Below, in pieces: positions 53,776 to 62,466 of a stretch of 64,000 bases of DNA; positions within the stretch are counted from its first letter, which is position 1, and the number at the start of each line of letters is the position of its first letter. The translations under genes and the position numbers were made by a program. Source of the DNA: Palsa-461 sp963768185. GTDB lineage: Bacteria; Actinomycetota; Acidimicrobiia; Acidimicrobiales; RAAP-2. The stretch spans positions 124,001-188,000 of the forward strand of contig CAVYGS010000004.1 of NCBI GenBank assembly GCA_963768185.1, given 5' to 3'. A model generated the notes under the pieces. It saw only the letters and a list, made by a program, of their open reading frames with translations. It did no database searches and had not been told where the DNA came from.

Positions 53776-55172
53776 GCGGCTCTTCGTCGACCGCCCGCGG
53801 TATCGAGCGCCTTCGCAGCACGGGCCGGACCACCTTCTCGTCGCTGGCGGTGCCGAACTACCGCCGCTACTTCTTTGGGCAGTCCATTTCACTCATCGGC
53901 ACCTGGATGCAGACCACCGCCCAGGCGTGGCTCGTCCTGACGATCACCAACTCGGCGACCGACCTCGGCTATGTGATCGGGCTGCAGACCCTGCCGATCC
54001 TCCTCCTCGGTCCCTATGGCGGCGTCATCGCCGACCGCGTGGACAAACGGCGCCTCATGGTGTTCTTGCAGTCCCTCATGGGGCTCCAGGCGCTGGCTCT
54101 CGGGATCCTGACGATCATGCACGCCGCCCAATTCTGGGAGATTTGCGTGCTCGCCGTTGTGCTCGGCCTCAACAACACGTTCGAGAACCCCGCTCGGCAG
54201 GCGTTCGTCCTCGAGATGGTCGGACCGACCGACTTGCGCAACGCCGTCACCTTGAACTCGGTGACCTTCAACGCGGCGCGGGCGGTCGGCCCCGCGGTCG
54301 CCGGAGTCCTGATCGCGACGGTCGGCGTCGGAGAGTGCTTTATGGCCAACGCCGTGAGCTTCGTGGCCGTCGTGGCGTCACTGGTCACGATGGACAAGGG
54401 CGCGCTGGACCCGAGCCCGCCGACCGCCCGCGCCAGAGGCCAACTCCGAGAGGGGTTCTCCTATGTCCGCCACAATCGGCGGCTGGCCGTGCCGCTGCTC
54501 ATGATGGCGATGGTTGGCATGTTCACCTACGAGTTCCAGGTGTCCTTGCCGGTGCTCGCCCGCCTCACGTTCCATGGCAACTCCGAGGTGTTCGGCTTCA
54601 TGACCGCAGCAATGGGCATCGGTGCGGTGGTCGGGGGGCTGGTCACCGCGGCGCGCGGATCGACCGGCATCCGACCGATCGTGATCGCCGCCACGGGGTT
54701 CGGCGCCGTCACCCTCCTGGCGGCTCTCGCGCCCAACCTCGGACTGGAGCTGGCTGCCCTGTTCTTCGTCGGTTGGGGGAGTGTGTCGTTCCTGGCGATC
54801 GGGAACTCGACGTTGCAGCTGAACTCGGACGCGACGATGCGCGGCCGAGTTATGGCCCTGTGGGCAGTCGCGTTCTTGGGCTCGACGCCGATCGGCGGTC
54901 CCACGATTGGCTGGATCATCCGCGCCTCGAGCCCACGGATCGGCCTCCTCGTCGGAGCCATCACGTGCTTCGTGGCCGCCGGGGTCGGCTTGCTGGCCCG
55001 ACGGCGGTTCATCGCGCGCGGCGTCGTGGTCCCGACGGACATGGAGACCTTCGACAAGGCGATCGGCGGTCCGGCCCCCGTCACCGTGGGGACGCCGGTC
55101 GCGCGACCGGAGACGGAGGCCGACACGGCCACGCGTGATCAAATGGTCCATGGCCCTGAACGTCCTCGGTGA
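53772..55172 (+). CDS. MFS transporter of the EntS/MFS_3 type
   Basis: 466 residues with about twelve membrane helices. It starts RYFFGQSISLIGTWMQTTAQ, a hallmark of MFS_3/EntS-like exporters, and has the inter-helix motif GGVIADRVDKRR between helices 2 and 3. These pumps export siderophores or hydrophobic drugs. The C-terminal 60 residues are a hydrophilic tail. It overlaps marR by four bases and the next gene by 23 bases, so the three form one operon. Confidence 0.88.
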   Translation: MSGSSSTARGIERLRSTGRTTFSSLAVPNYRRYFFGQSISLIGTWMQTTAQAWLVLTITNSATDLGYVIGLQTLPILLLGPYGGVIADRVDKRRLMVFLQSLMGLQALALGILTIMHAAQFWEICVLAVVLGLNNTFENPARQAFVLEMVGPTDLRNAVTLNSVTFNAARAVGPAVAGVLIATVGVGECFMANAVSFVAVVASLVTMDKGALDPSPPTARARGQLREGFSYVRHNRRLAVPLLMMAMVGMFTYEFQVSLPVLARLTFHGNSEVFGFMTAAMGIGAVVGGLVTAARGSTGIRPIVIAATGFGAVTLLAALAPNLGLELAALFFVGWGSVSFLAIGNSTLQLNSDATMRGRVMALWAVAFLGSTPIGGPTIGWIIRASSPRIGLLVGAITCFVAAGVGLLARRRFIARGVVVPTDMETFDKAIGGPAPVTVGTPVARPETEADTATRDQMVHGPERPR

Positions 55173-55509
55173 AGAGCTCCAGCTTTGCAGCGCCGACCCA
55201 CTGACCGGCTTCTATCGAGACGGATGTTGCAAAACCGGGGCCGAGGATCTCGGCGTCCACGTCGTTTGCGCGCGGATGACCACGGAGTTCCTTGCCTTCT
55301 CGAAGGAGGCCGGCAACGACCTTTCCACACCGCAGCCGGGACTCGGGTTCCCGGGGCTCGTCGCGGGAGACCGATGGTGCCTCTGCGCCTCGCGGTGGAA
55401 GGAGGCCTTCGACGCCGGCGTCGCACCGCCGGTCGTCCTTGAGGCGACGCACGCGTCCGTGCTCGAGTGGGTTGAGCTCGGCGAGCTCCGGCGACATGCA
55501 ACGGCCTGA
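55150..55509 (+). CDS. DUF2237 family protein
   Basis: 119 residues. It matches the DUF2237 pattern along its length: MALNVLGEELQLCSADPLTG, FYRDGCCKTGAEDLGVHVVC, LSTPQPGLGFPGLVAGDRWC and the end PPVVLEATHASVLEWV. Several conserved cysteines suggest metal or redox chemistry, but the family function is unknown. ATG 55150 lies inside the 3' end of the MFS gene (23-base overlap). Confidence 0.9.
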   Translation: MALNVLGEELQLCSADPLTGFYRDGCCKTGAEDLGVHVVCARMTTEFLAFSKEAGNDLSTPQPGLGFPGLVAGDRWCLCASRWKEAFDAGVAPPVVLEATHASVLEWVELGELRRHATA

Positions 55510-55542
55510 CCGGCGCCTGGTTATCGTGGTATCAGAGTCTCG

Positions 55543-55585
55543 GGGGACGTAGCTCAGCTGGCTAGAGCACCTGCTTTGCAAGCAG
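55543..55585 (+). pseudogene. Truncated tRNA-Ala (anticodon TGC): 5' part only
   Basis: The sequence has the 5' acceptor strand GGGGACG, the D-arm GCTC-AGCTGGCTA-GAGC and the anticodon stem-loop CCTGC-TTTGCAA-GCAG with anticodon TGC at 55577-55579. After 55585 the match stops: there is no variable loop, no TTCGA T-arm and no CGTCCCC 3' acceptor strand within the next several hundred bases. The fragment marks the left edge of the mobile region. Confidence 0.85.
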
Positions 55586-55706
55586 AGCGGGGCTGGCGCT
55601 GTGCTGACCTGGAATGTCCCTGGTGCGACCCGAGCAAAACCCGCACAGTTATGTGCTCCAAGAAGTTAGTTTCAGCTGGTCGGCTCCGTCCACACGACAG
55701 GTCGGG

Positions 55707-55905
55707 GTGGAAGTGGCGAGGCGGGTTGGGGCCCCCGCTGAAATCGCCGAGGACGTCGGTGTCGACGCCAATACCATCAACCAGTGGAAGGTCACGGCAC
55801 CCCGACTTTCCAGAGCCTGTGCTCCGGTTGAAGTGTGGCTATATCTGGCGGATGAGCGAGGTCCACGCTTGGGCTGTTCTGACCAACCGGGTCAGCCCGT
55901 CCTAG
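55707..55905 (+). pseudogene. Short AlpA/excisionase-like HTH protein, frame broken by one base
   Basis: GTG 55707 starts VEVARRVGAPAEIAEDVGVD with ANTINQWKV. The continuation RHPDFPEPVLRLKCGYIWRM then SEVHAWAV lies in another frame and stops at 55903-55905. Together they make the common actinobacterial HTH type (predicted DNA-binding protein with a P-x-FP-x-P segment and a W-x-x-x-EV-x-x-W end). Removing one base at about 55793-55796 joins them into a protein of about 65 residues. Such genes occur in phages and integrated elements. Confidence 0.55.
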
Positions 55906-56028
55906 GCGCTTTCAACGTCCGGCTTGGCACGAGGCGCGGTTCAGGCAGAAAGCCCTCGAAACCTGAAAGGTTCATGGCGCTGATGGCCGTCCGGACAAAC
56001 GGCCATCTTCGGGCGACCGTTCTTTGTC

Positions 56029-56121
56029 ATGGACTGGCTAGATCGCTACTGGAATGAACTAGGCGTAATCAGCTTCGCGCTGGTTGCGGTCGTCGTGGGG
56101 CTGCGCTTGCTTTATGGCTAA
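56029..56121 (+). CDS. Possible 30-residue single-TM peptide
   Basis: ATG 56029 opens a 30-codon frame: an amphipathic start MDWLDRYWNELG, then one membrane helix VISFALVAVVVGLRLLYG and TAA at 56119-56121. There is no clear ribosome-binding site. It is included because membrane peptides of this size are real in accessory regions. It may equally be chance. Confidence 0.25.
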   Translation: MDWLDRYWNELGVISFALVAVVVGLRLLYG

Positions 56122-56134
56122 AGGACATCAGAGC

Positions 56135-56149
56135 GGGGGCTCCGCCCCC
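56135..56149. terminator. GC-rich perfect hairpin without T tract
   Basis: GGGGGC-TCC-GCCCCC forms a strong stem between the small frame ending at 56121 and the convergent HTH gene ending at 56168. It could terminate transcripts from either side, but neither side has a run of T. Confidence 0.35.
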
Positions 56150-56167
56150 TGCAACCCCCGAACCGCG

Positions 56168-56441
56168 CTACGCCGTCCTCGGATTCTTGAGGGTCTGAGC
56201 CAATCCGAAAACAAGCTCGGAGGCATCGACCCCGGGCGCCGCTGCCACCTTGAGGATGTTGAGCAGCGATGGGTTCACCTCGCCTCGCTCCAGATGTCCG
56301 ATGTACGTCCGATGAAGTCCGGCCGCTTCCCCCAGCTGTTCCTGACTCATTTCGGCCTTTGTGCGGATCGCCGAACTCGATCACCAAGCTGGCGAGCTTG
56401 ATTGGCGCCCCGGCGTGTCCGCTGCACGCCGACGATTGCAT
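56168..56441 (-). pseudogene. XRE-family HTH regulator, frame broken by one base
   Basis: The main part (minus strand from 56371) reads IRTKAEMSQEQLGEAAGLHR, then TYIGHLERGEVNPSLLNILK and VDASELV, a complete cro/C1-type helix-turn-helix. The N-terminal lead KLASLVIEFG from ATG 56441 is in the neighbouring frame. Removing one G at about 56372 joins them. Without repair, translation could start at ATG 56350 (MSQEQLGEAAG), which keeps most of the HTH. A typical regulator of small accessory modules. Confidence 0.6.
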
Positions 56442-56679
56442 ATCCCCTGCACTAGATAGGTCGACAGCTAATATCTAGCACTCTCAGACTTGTTGTCCGT
56501 GGCCACGAGAAAGTCCGCAGTTTTGGCCATGAAATGTCCGCACTGATGGCCACCAGGAGTCCGCAGTTTTGGCCACGAGAAGTCCGCACCCCTCGCTGAA
56601 GCATCCACGAGAGGGTCCCCCCAGCCGGTCACGGTGGCGGTGCAAGCCAACCGCCGCAACCGACCGAGGGGATGCCTCC

Positions 56680-58146
56680 ATGAAATCAGCGAGGGAACGG
56701 ATGGACATGAATGCTGTCTTCGAAGACGTCGGCTCGTATCGAGCGACCGCGGCCATCTGCGGCACCAGCGACAAGACCGTCAAGCGTGCCGTGGCCAAGG
56801 CCAGAGCGACCGAGGAGGCCGGAGCGGGCGTCGAGGCGTCGGTGGCCCACAACTACGACGACGTGACCGCCATCATCGCCAAGCGGGTGGAGCGAACCGA
56901 CGGCCGGATCTCGGCCAAGCGGCTGCTGCCCGTGGTGCGTGCCGCCGGCTACCAGGGTTCGGCACGCAACCTGCGCCGTGCGGTGGCCGAGGCCAAGGCG
57001 AAGTGGCGCGTCGATCACCACCGAGGACGTCGACCCGGGGTGTGGGCGCCGGGCGACGTGCTGGTGTTCGACTGGGGCGAGATCGGACCGCTGTTCGTGT
57101 TCTGCGCCGTGCTCGCCTGGAGCCGGCTCCGGTTCGTGTCCTTCGCCGACAACTTGAGGGCCGACACCACCATGGCCGCGCTGGCCGAGTGCATGGAGAC
57201 GATCGGCGCGGTCCCCAAGACTCTGCTGACCGATCGCATGGGTTGTCTCAAGGGCGCCACGGTGGCCGGGCTGGTCGTCCCGACGCCGGACTACGTGCGC
57301 TTCGTCACCCACTACCGCACCCGGCCGGACTTCTGCGAGGGAGCGGACCCCGAGTCCAAGGGTCTGGTCGAGAACCTCGTCGGCTACGTGAAGTCCGATC
57401 TCATGATCCCCGAAGAGCTGACTGTCTCGGACCTGGCGGAGGCCAACGCCAAGGGCAGAGCGTGGTGCACCGAGGTGAACGGCCAGGTGCACTCCGAGAT
57501 CGCAGCCATCCCCTCCGAGCGCCTCGAGATCGAGCGCCCGCTCATGGGCGAGTTGCCCTCGCTGCGGGCCCGCATCGGCACGGTGGTGGTGCGCAAGGTT
57601 GACCGCCTCAGTTGCGTCCGCTTCGGCTCGGCCCGCTACTCGGTGCCGACGGCCCACATCGGGCGCCAGGTCGAGCTGCGGGTGTCCGACGGCACGGTGC
57701 TCGTGGTCTTCTTGGGCGAGATCATCGCCAGCCACGCACTCGTCGCCCCTGGTGAGACCGCTGTGCTCGACGACCACTACGGCGGTCCCCGGCCCTCGCC
57801 AACGTGCGCGGTGCGCCCCAAGACCCCGGCCGAGAAGGCCTTCGTGGCCCTCGGCCCCGCCGCCGAGGACTTCATCAAGGGGGCGGTGGCGCGGTGGATG
57901 ACGGGGCTCGCCGCCGACCTCGTCGAGCTGTGCGCCATGGAGGCGGCCCATGGCAAAGAGGCGCTCGTCGCCGCGATCGAGCGGGCCGTCGAGTTCGGGC
58001 GGTTCCGGGCGCGCGACGTGCGCTCGATCCTCGCTGCGGGCACGGGGGTGCCCCGACCGAGAAAGCCCGGTGAGGCGCTCATCGTCGATCTGCCGAGCGT
58101 GGCCGTCCGCTCGCTCGATGACTACGCCATCGGTGCTGACCAATGA
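56680..58146 (+). CDS. istA: IS21-family transposase IstA
   Basis: 488 residues from ATG 56680. The N-terminal HTH (SYRATAAICGTSDKTVKRAV) binds the terminal repeats. The rve-type catalytic core has D131 (VLVFDWGEIGP), D185 (LLTDRMGCLKG) and E231 (GLVENLVGYVKSD), a complete DDE triad. A C-terminal beta-barrel and tail follow. No ribosome-binding site is clear. Its stop overlaps the istB start. Confidence 0.95.
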   Translation: MKSARERMDMNAVFEDVGSYRATAAICGTSDKTVKRAVAKARATEEAGAGVEASVAHNYDDVTAIIAKRVERTDGRISAKRLLPVVRAAGYQGSARNLRRAVAEAKAKWRVDHHRGRRPGVWAPGDVLVFDWGEIGPLFVFCAVLAWSRLRFVSFADNLRADTTMAALAECMETIGAVPKTLLTDRMGCLKGATVAGLVVPTPDYVRFVTHYRTRPDFCEGADPESKGLVENLVGYVKSDLMIPEELTVSDLAEANAKGRAWCTEVNGQVHSEIAAIPSERLEIERPLMGELPSLRARIGTVVVRKVDRLSCVRFGSARYSVPTAHIGRQVELRVSDGTVLVVFLGEIIASHALVAPGETAVLDDHYGGPRPSPTCAVRPKTPAEKAFVALGPAAEDFIKGAVARWMTGLAADLVELCAMEAAHGKEALVAAIERAVEFGRFRARDVRSILAAGTGVPRPRKPGEALIVDLPSVAVRSLDDYAIGADQ

Positions 58147-58916
58147 GCACCACCCCGCCGCCGCTCGCCGCCGACCTCGAAGCCGGCCTCCGGCGCCTGC
58201 GCCTCGGGGCCATGCGCCGACTCGGTCCCGAACTGCTGGTGGTGGCCAAGACCCAGCGCTGGCGGCCCGAGGAGTTCCTGCGCACCTTGGTCGAAGCCGA
58301 GATCGCCTCGCGTGACGCCTCGAACGCTCGGGCCCGCTTGGTTGCGGCTGCGTTCCCGGTGACCAAGACCCTCGACGAGCTCGATGTCGAGGCGTCGTCG
58401 GTGCCACGTGCCACCTTCGACTACCTCTCGTCGCTCGAGTGGATCGGGGCCAAGGAGAACCTCTGTCTCGTGGGTCCGGCGGGGACGGGCAAGTCGCATC
58501 TGCTCGTCGCCCTCGGCCACCACGCCGTCGACGCCGGCAAGCGGGTCCGCTACTTCACCGCCACCGAGCTCGTCGAGACCCTCTATCGCGGTCTGGCGGA
58601 CAACAGTGTCGGGCGGGTCATCGAGCAGGTGTTGAAGGCCGATCTCATCGTGATCGACGAGATCGGCTTCGCCCCGATGGACGACACCGGAGCTCAGCTG
58701 TTCTTCCGCGTCGTCGCCGCGGCCTACGAACGACGGTCCCTCGGCATCGCCTCACACTGGCCGTTCGAGGACTGGGGACGCTTCCTCCCCGAGCACACCA
58801 CCGCGGTCAGCCTCCTCGACCGGCTGCTCCACCACAGCGTGGTCGTGGCCACATCGGGCGAGTCGTTCCGCCTCAAAGAGGCCCGTCAGCGAGGAGGTGC
58901 GCCGAAGCTCGCATAG
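58143..58916 (+). CDS. istB: IS21-family AAA+ helper ATPase IstB
   Basis: 257 residues. The Walker A is GPAGTGKSHLL (about 111-118) and the Walker B LIVIDEIGFAP. The family pattern ERRSLGIASHWPFEDWGRFL and a C-terminal SGESFRLKEARQR are present. IstB assembles on target DNA and recruits IstA. It starts within the ATGA that ends istA. Confidence 0.95.
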   Translation: MSTTPPPLAADLEAGLRRLRLGAMRRLGPELLVVAKTQRWRPEEFLRTLVEAEIASRDASNARARLVAAAFPVTKTLDELDVEASSVPRATFDYLSSLEWIGAKENLCLVGPAGTGKSHLLVALGHHAVDAGKRVRYFTATELVETLYRGLADNSVGRVIEQVLKADLIVIDEIGFAPMDDTGAQLFFRVVAAAYERRSLGIASHWPFEDWGRFLPEHTTAVSLLDRLLHHSVVVATSGESFRLKEARQRGGAPKLA

Positions 58917-59420
58917 GGTTGAACATCACCGCGAGGGGTGCGGACTTCTCGTGGCCAAAAGCGCGGACTGGAAACCGGCCACGGACACTTGTCGGAGTCA
59001 CAAGGGGAGGGCAGTGATGGCACTGCACGCTGCACAACCTGTAGGCACGGCCGGATCCAGTAGGCCGACGACGGATTATCGGACTTTGCTGACGGTCCTG
59101 GCTGTCGCGGCCTTGGTGGTCGCGTTGTTTTTCCTCTTCCAGCACCCATCGGCCAGCTACGACAAGTACACAGTGAATCCGCCAAGCGCGGATTCGACGA
59201 GCATCTATTCGCAATCAACGGCTACGGCAGGATGCATCTCTGGATGGGACCTTTTCACGGGCCACACAACCCCGGCTCAGACCCCGCCGCTCAGTTACGA
59301 GCAGTGGAACTTAGAGAACGCCGATGGTGCTTGCCTGAATGCGGTGCATGGGCGCCAGCACCTCTTCATAGTCGTCTTCATACTCGCCGTCGGGCTAGCT
59401 GTGGCTTCGATTTGGGTTAG

Positions 59421-61110
59421 CCCAGCCTCTTCACGCCGCCATTTGAGCTGATCGCCGCGCGTCCGCGGAATTGCCCTCCGAGTAGGGGAAACTGTTGTTG
59501 CTGAGACAGCAAAATCCCGAACCAGGAGGGCATCTCCAAAGTGAACGCTAACAGCACCCGTCGCGTCGTGGTGGAACCCGGTGGGACCGGCGTGGCGGCC
59601 CACGTCGGGCTGCACGCCCTTGGCACCTTTGCCGACCGGTTGGGACTCGGCGATGCGCTCTCGTCTTGTCTGCCGTGGGCGGGTGCAGGGATTCCCCTGC
59701 ACGACCGCGGCAAGGTGCTCGTGCAGGTGGCGCTCATGCTGGCGGGTGGTGGCGAGAGCTGCCTCGACATCGAGTTCCTGCGCACCGGCGGCGATCTCTT
59801 CGGTGCGGTGCCCTCGGACACGACGGTCGCGCGCACGTTCCACGAGATCACGTCGGCGAAAAGAGCAGCACTCGTGGACGCGGTGGCCCGGGTGCGCCAA
59901 GAGGTCTGGCGGCGCTCGCAGGCGACCAAGGGCGAGGACCCGGTCGTTTTGGACATCGACGCCTCGTTGGTCGAGATTCACTCGGAGAACAAGGAGCAGG
60001 CGGCTCCCACCTACAAGGGCGGCTACGGGTTCCACCCGATGTTCTGCTTCGCGGATGCGACCGGCGAGACGCTCTCCGCGCTGCTTCGGCCGGGCAACGC
60101 CGGGGCCAACACGGTGGCCGATCACGTAAGCGTGCTCGATTCAGCCATCGCCCAACTGCCTGGTGACGTCGCCGCCGGACATCGGGCCGGTGACGGTCAA
60201 GAGCTGGTCGAAAGAGAGGTAGTGGTGCGGGCCGACTCGGCCGGTTGCACCGAGGACTTCTTGAAGGCGTGCCGGGAGCGCCACGTGGGCTTCTACGTCT
60301 CGGCCCGGCAGAACGCCCAGATCACCGCAGCCATCTTCGACGCCATCGGGATCGAAGAGGTGTGGCTTGCTGGCCTCGCCCAAGATGGCGAGGAGAAGGA
60401 CGGCGCGGCGGTGGCCGAGCTCACGAGCTTGATCGACGGTGCCCGGTTCCCAAGTGGCACCCGACTCATCGTCCGGCGTGAACCGCTGCACCCTGGTGCC
60501 CAACGCAGCCTCTTCCCCTCCCTCGACTACCGCTACTGGGGCTTTTATACCGACCAGGACGGCGACCCGAGAGATCTCGACGTCACCATGCGCGCCCACG
60601 CACACGTCGAACAGCACATCTGCCGCCTGAAGGACTCGGGGCTCTGTCGGTTCCCCTTTGCGAGCTTCGAGGACAACGCCACCTGGCTCATGGTCGTCGC
60701 CCTGGCCGCAGACCTCGTGCGGTGGTTCCAGCTCCTCTGCTTGCAAGGCGCCTGGCGCGACGCGAAACCCAAAGCACTCCGGTGGGGCATCTTCCACGCT
60801 CCCGGCCGTCTCGTGCACTCGGCGCGACGCCGCATGGTGCGCATCATCGAGAACTGGCCCACCACCGACGTGCTCCTCGGCGCTTACCGCCGCGTCGACC
60901 TCATCACCTGAACGATCTCAGACCCCGTCAGTCGGCACCAGCTTGGCCACACGCGTCCCAACGCAGGTGCCTGGTCGCTTTTGACCCCCCCAAATGCCTC
61001 CATCGCCCGGCGCCATCCGTTCCACGAGCCGAAATCATCGCCACGCGGGGACGCGGGCACCGTTCAATCGTTCCCGACTGTGTTCACAATGCCGGCGTGA
61101 AGAGGCTGGG
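59421..61110 (+). mobile_element. Complete IS1380-family insertion sequence, 1690 bp, with 4-bp target duplication
   Basis: The 18-bp perfect terminal inverted repeats are CCCAGCCTCTTCACGCCG at 59421-59438 and its complement at 61093-61110. TTAG flanks both ends (59417-59420 and 61111-61114). Size, duplication length and the single transposase gene all fit IS1380. A TTGCTG-AGA-CAGCAA palindrome lies in its leader. The element interrupts a small membrane-protein gene near its 3' end. Confidence 0.95.
59541..60911 (+). CDS. IS1380-family transposase
   Basis: 456 residues from GTG 59541, with CAGGAGGG upstream. The DDE-type features are VVLDIDASLVEIHSENKEQA, then YKGGYGFHPMFCFADATGET, VRADSAGCTEDFLKACRERH and the C-terminal HAHVEQHICRLKDSGLCRFP (YREK-like region), all typical of IS1380. 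The frame is intact, so the element may still be active. Confidence 0.93.
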   Translation: MNANSTRRVVVEPGGTGVAAHVGLHALGTFADRLGLGDALSSCLPWAGAGIPLHDRGKVLVQVALMLAGGGESCLDIEFLRTGGDLFGAVPSDTTVARTFHEITSAKRAALVDAVARVRQEVWRRSQATKGEDPVVLDIDASLVEIHSENKEQAAPTYKGGYGFHPMFCFADATGETLSALLRPGNAGANTVADHVSVLDSAIAQLPGDVAAGHRAGDGQELVEREVVVRADSAGCTEDFLKACRERHVGFYVSARQNAQITAAIFDAIGIEEVWLAGLAQDGEEKDGAAVAELTSLIDGARFPSGTRLIVRREPLHPGAQRSLFPSLDYRYWGFYTDQDGDPRDLDVTMRAHAHVEQHICRLKDSGLCRFPFASFEDNATWLMVVALAADLVRWFQLLCLQGAWRDAKPKALRWGIFHAPGRLVHSARRRMVRIIENWPTTDVLLGAYRRVDLIT

Positions 61111-61295
61111 TTAGGCGAAGGCACGCTCCGCAGGGGCAATCTGGGCGGACATGGGCCTGAGATGACGCCGTCCTGAACGGACCGGACAGGGGGTTGCTGC
61201 GGCCCGACCGGCCGCGGTTGGAGCGGTTCCGTTGATCGTCCATTTCGACCTGCTCCTGCTCGAGGCCGACTCCGGTGTGGTCGTGAGGCCCGCTC

Positions 61296-62054
61296 CTACG
61301 CGGATACTCCAAGGTGGCCCGGACCCGCCGACACCGGAACGAAGTTCTTGATCGTGTCCATCCACTCCGGGCGAAGGGTTTGAGTCGAGGGCCACCTCAG
61401 GAGCGGTCTAGTTAGGAGCTCTGCGGCATACTGCGGGCCCCCGAGGAAGTTCTGAACCACCGGAACTTCGGCACACGAGTGAAGCAAGACTTGTCCTACA
61501 AAGCACTCGAACTGGAACGTGTGTAGGGCCACATGACCAACGGTTGTACCGTCATCAGCGACACGCACCTTCGGTCGTCCAATCGTGTGCTCGACGCCGA
61601 GGTGCGAGTCCCCCTCAAAGCCTGCGATGGCGACCAGCCACCCTTCCGGTATCCCACCAGACTTGATCAGGTGTCGCTGCGACGCGTTTGAGATTCGTAA
61701 CTCCGAGCTTGGCGGTAGGACGAACTCTTGCATGACTGCCTGTTTCATGAGCCAGCGCGTGAGCACCCACTGCCCGGCAACTCCCATCATGATTCGTTCG
61801 CCATTCGCCATGGCTGTCAGGGCAGGTTTGGCTCGGGCTTCCAGCCGTGCCATCCACCCGGTGTTACATGCGAGACAGACTCGAACGGTCTGGTTGAACC
61901 GATTCTTCACAGTGCGCTCTGGGTAGAGCCCGCCGAAACGCATGGTGAACGTGCCAGGGCCGTTGCGTTGCCGGTACATCTGACTCAGCCAGTTGGGGTT
62001 TACGTGCTCAGCGGTGTTCGCGTTGCGAGGACAGAACGGGCAACGGCGGGGCAT
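61296..62054 (-). CDS. CxxC/HNH-like zinc protein of unknown function (possible nuclease)
   Basis: 252 residues from ATG 62054, with AGGAG six bases upstream. The N-terminus has CPFCPRNANTAEHVNPNWLS and later VRVCLACNTGWMARLEARAK. The order CxxC, EHVxPxWL, CxxCNxGWM is that of a group of HNH-like zinc proteins often found in accessory and phage-defence regions. The last 150 residues have no recognised domain. Its start overlaps the end of the DUF1883 gene by 47 bases, so the two are cotranscribed. Nuclease activity is inference. Confidence 0.65.
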   Translation of the reverse strand: MPRRCPFCPRNANTAEHVNPNWLSQMYRQRNGPGTFTMRFGGLYPERTVKNRFNQTVRVCLACNTGWMARLEARAKPALTAMANGERIMMGVAGQWVLTRWLMKQAVMQEFVLPPSSELRISNASQRHLIKSGGIPEGWLVAIAGFEGDSHLGVEHTIGRPKVRVADDGTTVGHVALHTFQFECFVGQVLLHSCAEVPVVQNFLGGPQYAAELLTRPLLRWPSTQTLRPEWMDTIKNFVPVSAGPGHLGVSA

Positions 62055-62377
62055 TTGGGACTCCTAGTTGTTCGTGGCGGGGTGCGGTAGCGCGCGCTGA
62101 AGCCGCACGGCCTCTCTGCAGCATGAACTCGGCCTTGACTCGGCCGCCCCGAGGTCGCACCACCGCGTACCAATCACCCGTACGCGGGGCAGTGAGACGA
62201 GCCGGCGATCGCTTGTAGTGGCCGCCCTCCTCGTAGCGGTAGGACTGGCCGGACTCGAACCTGGACAGATTGTCGTAGTCGACCAGCACGACGTCAGACT
62301 CGACGCCGTTCATAGTCACCATGATCGCGTCCGCCGCGGGGCATGTGGACCGGACCCCACTTGATGAACTGGCTCAT
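62008..62377 (-). pseudogene. DUF1883-domain protein, frame broken by one base
   Basis: ATG 62377, with GGGAGG six bases upstream, reads MSQFIKWGPVHMPRGG. In the next frame AIMVTMNGVESDVVLVDYDN is followed by SGQSYRYEEGGHYKRSPARL and DWYAVVRPRGGRVKAEF, the full DUF1883 pattern. Removing one G at about 62338 unites the two. DUF1883 is a beta-sandwich module that in some bacteria is fused to TIR or similar signalling domains; here it stands alone. A non-conserved 35-residue tail overlaps the downstream gene. Confidence 0.7.
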
Positions 62378-62466
62378 GACCGACCTCCCTGTGTTCGTAG
62401 GGATTCAGAGGTGGCTCACGGTAACCGCCTAATACGAACGTGTTGGACCCGACGCTTGAACTTTCC

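Larger units (their letters stand above)
56494..58987 (+). mobile_element. Complete IS21-family insertion sequence, 2494 bp, with 5-bp target duplication
   Basis: The left end begins TGTCCGTGGCC and the right end, read inward on the minus strand, begins with the same TGTCCGTGGCC. CTTGT flanks both sides (56489-56493 and 58988-58992) as a perfect 5-bp target duplication. As in other IS21 elements, the ends carry repeats of a roughly 20-bp motif AGTCCGCAGTTTTGGCCA: left copies start at 56512 and 56558, and one right copy (inverted) lies at 58949-58969. It encodes IstA and IstB with the usual ATGA overlap. It sits 24 bases before the start codon of the split membrane-protein gene. Confidence 0.95.
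59017..61160 (+). pseudogene. Two-TM membrane protein gene split by the IS1380-family element
   Basis: ATG 59017 with GGGGAGG seven bases upstream starts a protein with helix 1 (TLLTVLAVAALVVALFFLFQ), an outer loop with two cysteines (ATAGCISGWDLFTG, NADGACLNAVHG) and helix 2 (LFIVVFILAVGLAVASIWV). As it stands it runs 144 residues and ends inside the insertion (stop at 59451). Joining 59017-59420 to 61115-61160, with one TTAG copy removed, gives a 149-residue protein with a natural basic tail, WVRRRHAPQGQSGRTWA. The upstream IS21 insertion has also separated it from its original promoter region. Function unknown. Confidence 0.75.

Noticed and set aside
55586..56028. Group I intron inside tRNA-Ala
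   Set aside because: Such introns interrupt the anticodon loop, the loop here is intact, and no 3' tRNA half follows in the window.
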